Shown here in pieces: positions 7,601-8,520 of a stretch of DNA of 8,520 nucleotides. The notes under the pieces are model-generated. The model had not been told where the DNA came from, did no database searches, and was given only the letters and a program-made list of their open reading frames with translations. Both the position numbers and the translations under genes were made by a program. Every line of letters starts with the position of its first letter. Position 1 is the first letter of the stretch. Origin of the DNA: an uncultured Saprospiraceae bacterium (lineage in GTDB: Bacteria > Bacteroidota > Bacteroidia > Chitinophagales > Saprospiraceae); assembly GCA_937942465.1 (NCBI GenBank), contig CALDEO010000003.1, positions 1 through 8,520 of the forward strand, written 5' to 3'.

Positions 7601-7959
7601 TGTCGTTTGAGTTGTAGTATGTTGAGTAGTTTATCTTTTACATCTGTAAAGTGCTCGCCGATAATATTGGCAGCTTGCTCATGGTTGATCGTCTTACCAA
7701 GTCTAAAAAAGTTAAGCGTAGGCAGTATTATCCAATAACCGATTGCTCCAAAAAATGTAACTAAAAAACTACCAAAAAATATTTTTCGTACACTTTGATT
7801 AAAATAGAAATTATGTTCCAAGACACTGAATATCAGGAATAACACCATAATAAGACCTACTGCATACAGGGTCCCTCTTATGATTTTATTGATATAATAT
7901 TTTCTGATGAACTGATCAAGTTTCTTAATCATCAGATCATAATTACTATTTCCTTGCAT
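4603..7959 (-). CDS. DUF4175 family membrane protein with very long coiled coil
   Basis: The 1118-residue protein has three membrane helices near its N-terminus (about 31-47, 61-84 and 161-181). A beta-rich domain follows (about 195-490) with the DUF4175-typical ASDDYGL motif (414-420) and a YYFEVFDNDGYHGA stretch (473-486). Residues 502-755 are a highly charged Glu/Lys/Gln/Met coiled coil, almost without aromatic residues. A second helical part (about 785-910) leads to a Met/Gln/Gly-rich linker (913-950). The C-terminal helices (953-1055) precede a conserved-looking end, KTISPELRPYYRSLVDKYYN (1094-1113). With three helices, the large C-terminal part probably lies in the periplasm, though topology is inferred. 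The function of DUF4175 is not established. The start at 7959 follows a GAGGA (7971-7975 complement) at 11 bases, a rather distant Shine-Dalgarno-like site. The gene leads the unit with the ATPase and ybeY. Confidence 0.88.
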   Translation of the reverse strand: MQGNSNYDLMIKKLDQFIRKYYINKIIRGTLYAVGLIMVLFLIFSVLEHNFYFNQSVRKIFFGSFLVTFFGAIGYWIILPTLNFFRLGKTINHEQAANIIGEHFTDVKDKLLNILQLKRQSEGQGDLSLLTASIEQKTEQITPVPFKSAIDLSNNRQYLKYALPPFLIFLVLLFAAPSIIKDSTTRIINNGKDFEREAPFQFDIEETDLTVVQYDDYALKVKVDGEVLPQEVFVKQGDFSYRLDKVAQDEFVYTFRNVQKDVPFEIYSGSVNSKSYLLDVLEKPNLIDFQLSLNYPNYTGRRDEVINNIGDVVVPQGTKINWSFETSFTDRLSLLFKPNKTAVEANRSGENDYSFSKTAVKDQIYKLYIANDRIPSPDSITYSLSVIPDKAPEISVEQFIDSLNTKVYYFIGNASDDYGLTKLTFNYQRTSEKGNQSELVKIPMAINKSREEQYSYTFDIEELALEPGENVSYYFEVFDNDGYHGAKSTKTSMQSFRKPTVDEFEEKEQANEEEIKDKLLKAKEKAKEIQDKFKKMREKLLQEKELDWEQKKDLEKLLEEQKELQKQLEEAKKKFEENKENKKEFKKENEELMKKEEKLQEMFEEVMDEETKDLMEKIEELMQELNKENALEKMEEMEMSDENLEKELDRLLELYKQLEMEKEITEQIEKLEELAEKQEKLSEETKNEEKPNEELKKEQEELNKEFDKLQEKQEELEKKNEELSPPKDMGEDAEEKMEEISEEMEESQESLEEQDSEKASKSQKSAAEKMKSMAGSLQESMEGGDMEQVEEDMKALRQLLENLISLSFDQEVLVDEVGDIASSRNRSKITSPRYAELVQEQFRLKDDFKLIADSLHALSLRQDKIETFVTEKVTEVNSNMKESLKLLEDRVVGNANKSQRVIMKNVNDLALMMDEAMQQMQQQMSGMMPGNQQCNKPGGEKSGKSGNKPMDKISKGQEGLKKDLQKMSDGMKSGEGGMAKEFAQAAARQAALRKALEDIRKSKQEQGKGGNELQEIIDQMDNVETELVNKRFDAELMKRQQDILTKLLKAENADRQQEYDNKRKAEVGKDAKRELPDSLQEYLKKREAELDLYKTISPELRPYYRSLVDKYYNSLKKQ
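5110..5223 (-). repeat. Low-complexity Met/Gln then Gly/Lys/Ser linker in the DUF4175 protein
   Basis: This segment encodes residues 913-950: a Met/Gln-rich part containing EAMQQMQQQMSGMMPG, then a Gly/Lys/Ser-rich part containing GGEKSGKSGNKP. The only cysteine of the long C-terminal region (934) lies here. It is probably a flexible hinge between the helical parts; the Met cluster might bind metal, which is speculation. Confidence 0.5.
5695..6456 (-). repeat. Purine-rich coding tract for the charged coiled coil
   Basis: The minus strand is almost entirely GAA, GAG, AAG, AAA and CAA codons over about 760 bases, encoding DUF4175 residues 502-755. The plus strand is therefore a C/T-rich tract. 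There is no exact tandem unit; Glu/Lys heptads such as KEQEELNKEFDKLQEKQEEL (697-716) are loosely similar to each other. Confidence 0.7.
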
Positions 7960-8015
7960 CTATCAGATTTTCCTCAAAAAAAACTACGCTTGAAATAAGC
8001 ATTTGCACTAGCATA

Positions 8016-8044
8016 TAAAAGTAAAATAACGCTTAAAGGTTCAA
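8016..8044 (-). promoter_or_regulatory. Candidate Bacteroidota-type promoter for the DUF4175 gene
   Basis: On the minus strand TTG (complement of 8042-8044) is followed after 18 bases by TACTTTTA (complement of 8016-8023). This matches the -33 TTG and -7 TAnnTTTG pattern, except for A in the last position. It would give a leader of about 50 bases. It lies just downstream of the large inverted repeat, which could then act as an operator or as an end of the previous transcript. Confidence 0.35.
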
Positions 8045-8048
8045 TATC

Positions 8049-8096
8049 ACTTGAATATTAATGCAAAGTTCGCTTATTCGCAATTAATATTCAAGT
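8049..8096 (-). repeat. Large inverted repeat (14 bp perfect arms)
   Basis: The arms ACTTGAATATTAAT (8049-8062) and ATTAATATTCAAGT (8083-8096) are perfectly complementary. With one bulged A, two further G-C pairs close the stem inward, leaving a 15-base loop. It sits about 65 bases after the stop of the right-edge gene and just before the candidate DUF4175 promoter. No U-run follows on either strand. It could be a terminator-like structure, a 3'-end stabiliser, or a dyad operator bound by a dimer. Confidence 0.6.
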
Positions 8097-8133
8097 TACA
8101 TTGATAACTACCTCATTATCACCGATTTTTACA

Positions 8134-8160
8134 TTTAGTAATTATGGTTTGATTACCAAA
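8134..8160 (-). repeat. Hairpin directly after the stop of the right-edge gene
   Basis: As minus-strand RNA, UUUGGUAAU pairs with AUUACUAAA over nine positions with one G-U wobble and a 9-base loop. It starts at the base after the TAA stop. The wobble pairs only on the minus strand, which fits a role in that transcript. An A-rich stretch, not a U-run, follows. Confidence 0.4.
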
Positions 8161-8520
8161 TTAAAATGCTTGATATCTAGAAAGTAGACCTTCATTGGTC
8201 TCAGTGCTTTTGATGCTATTGATAAGCTCTGTAATCTTAGAAATACTTGATTGTGTAGTCGTGTCGGTAGTATCACCAATACGTCCTTTGAGATTATTAC
8301 GCATGTTGTTCATAGCACTTGTTATCATGAATTTTTTGTAGTTATTCTCTCCAGGATTCATCGCTATCGCTGAGAACTGAGTAGCAGCGTCAGACATCTG
8401 GTCTGCTCTCATATACGGTACATACTTGCCATACTTACTCATCAATGGAAAAAATTCGTAGATACTTGTATTCATGATCTTATCGGTGAAAAAATCAGCG
8501 TACTTAGGATCTTTTGAGTC
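8161..8520 (-). CDS. Unrecognised protein, C-terminal 119 residues (start beyond right edge)
   Basis: The frame is open from the TAA stop at 8161 to the right edge, so the start codon lies outside the window. The ATG at 8475 is internal: the codons before it encode a plausible continuation, including KYADFFTDKI. The visible part is polar and mostly helical, with Met/Asn-rich stretches (KKFMITSAMNNMRNNLKGRIG) followed by a Thr-rich patch (DTTDTTTQ) and a last helix SISKITELINSIKS. There is no membrane segment, cysteine or catalytic motif in view. I do not recognise the family. The gene runs in the same direction as the DUF4175 gene 201 bp downstream, but the hairpins and candidate promoter in that gap suggest a separate transcript. 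Confidence 0.6.
   Translation of the reverse strand, partial: DSKDPKYADFFTDKIMNTSIYEFFPLMSKYGKYVPYMRADQMSDAATQFSAIAMNPGENNYKKFMITSAMNNMRNNLKGRIGDTTDTTTQSSISKITELINSIKSTETNEGLLSRYQAF

Larger units (their letters stand above)
7960..8160. other. Intergenic region upstream of the DUF4175 gene
   Basis: This 201 bp gap has no gene. Read on the minus strand it holds, in order, a hairpin directly after the upstream stop (8134-8160), a large inverted repeat (8049-8096), a candidate promoter (about 8016-8044) and a T-rich leader with a weak GAGGA site before the DUF4175 start. Confidence 0.6.

Noticed and set aside
8161..8475. A complete 104-codon gene starting at the ATG at 8475
   Set aside because: The same frame continues upstream without a stop to the window edge with normal-looking codons, so that ATG is most likely an internal Met.

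Overview
The window looks like a chromosomal segment of a member of the Bacteroidota, probably a marine or environmental lineage near the Flavobacteriia or Saprospiria; the exact class cannot be fixed from this stretch. The evidence is low GC, almost no Shine-Dalgarno sites, AT-rich leaders, a DUF4175 giant coiled-coil membrane protein next to an RsbW-like ATPase and ybeY (a gene order I know from this phylum), a DUF6175-like exported protein, and a WG-repeat protein. I see no phage, transposon, CRISPR, tRNA or rRNA sequence.

Left part (1-954, minus strand): an apparent two-gene unit encodes a small lipoprotein followed 34 bp later by an exported DUF6175-like protein that runs off the left edge. 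Both look like cell-envelope proteins. A short AT-rich divergent promoter region (955-1054) separates them from a plus-strand gene for an exported WG-repeat protein (1055-2662). That gene converges, with a 37 bp gap, on a minus-strand gene for a predicted outer-membrane beta-barrel (2700-3506).

Middle and right part (3678-7959, minus strand): in transcription order, a 1118-residue DUF4175 membrane protein, an RsbW/SpoIIAB-type GHKL ATPase, and the rRNA-processing RNase YbeY. The last two are 9 bp apart and surely cotranscribed; a hairpin lies in the 73 bp between the first two. The right edge (8161-8520) holds the C-terminal end of an unrecognised minus-strand gene.

Apart from the divergent pair, gaps are short to moderate (at most 201 bp). 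They hold AT-rich candidate promoters with a TAnnTTTA core and several hairpins placed directly after stop codons. The largest inverted repeat (14 bp arms, 8049-8096) lies between the right-edge gene and the DUF4175 gene. Nothing here is clearly a new defence or mobile system. The points most worth following are the envelope gene pair of unknown function, the DUF4175-ATPase-YbeY linkage, and the post-stop hairpins.
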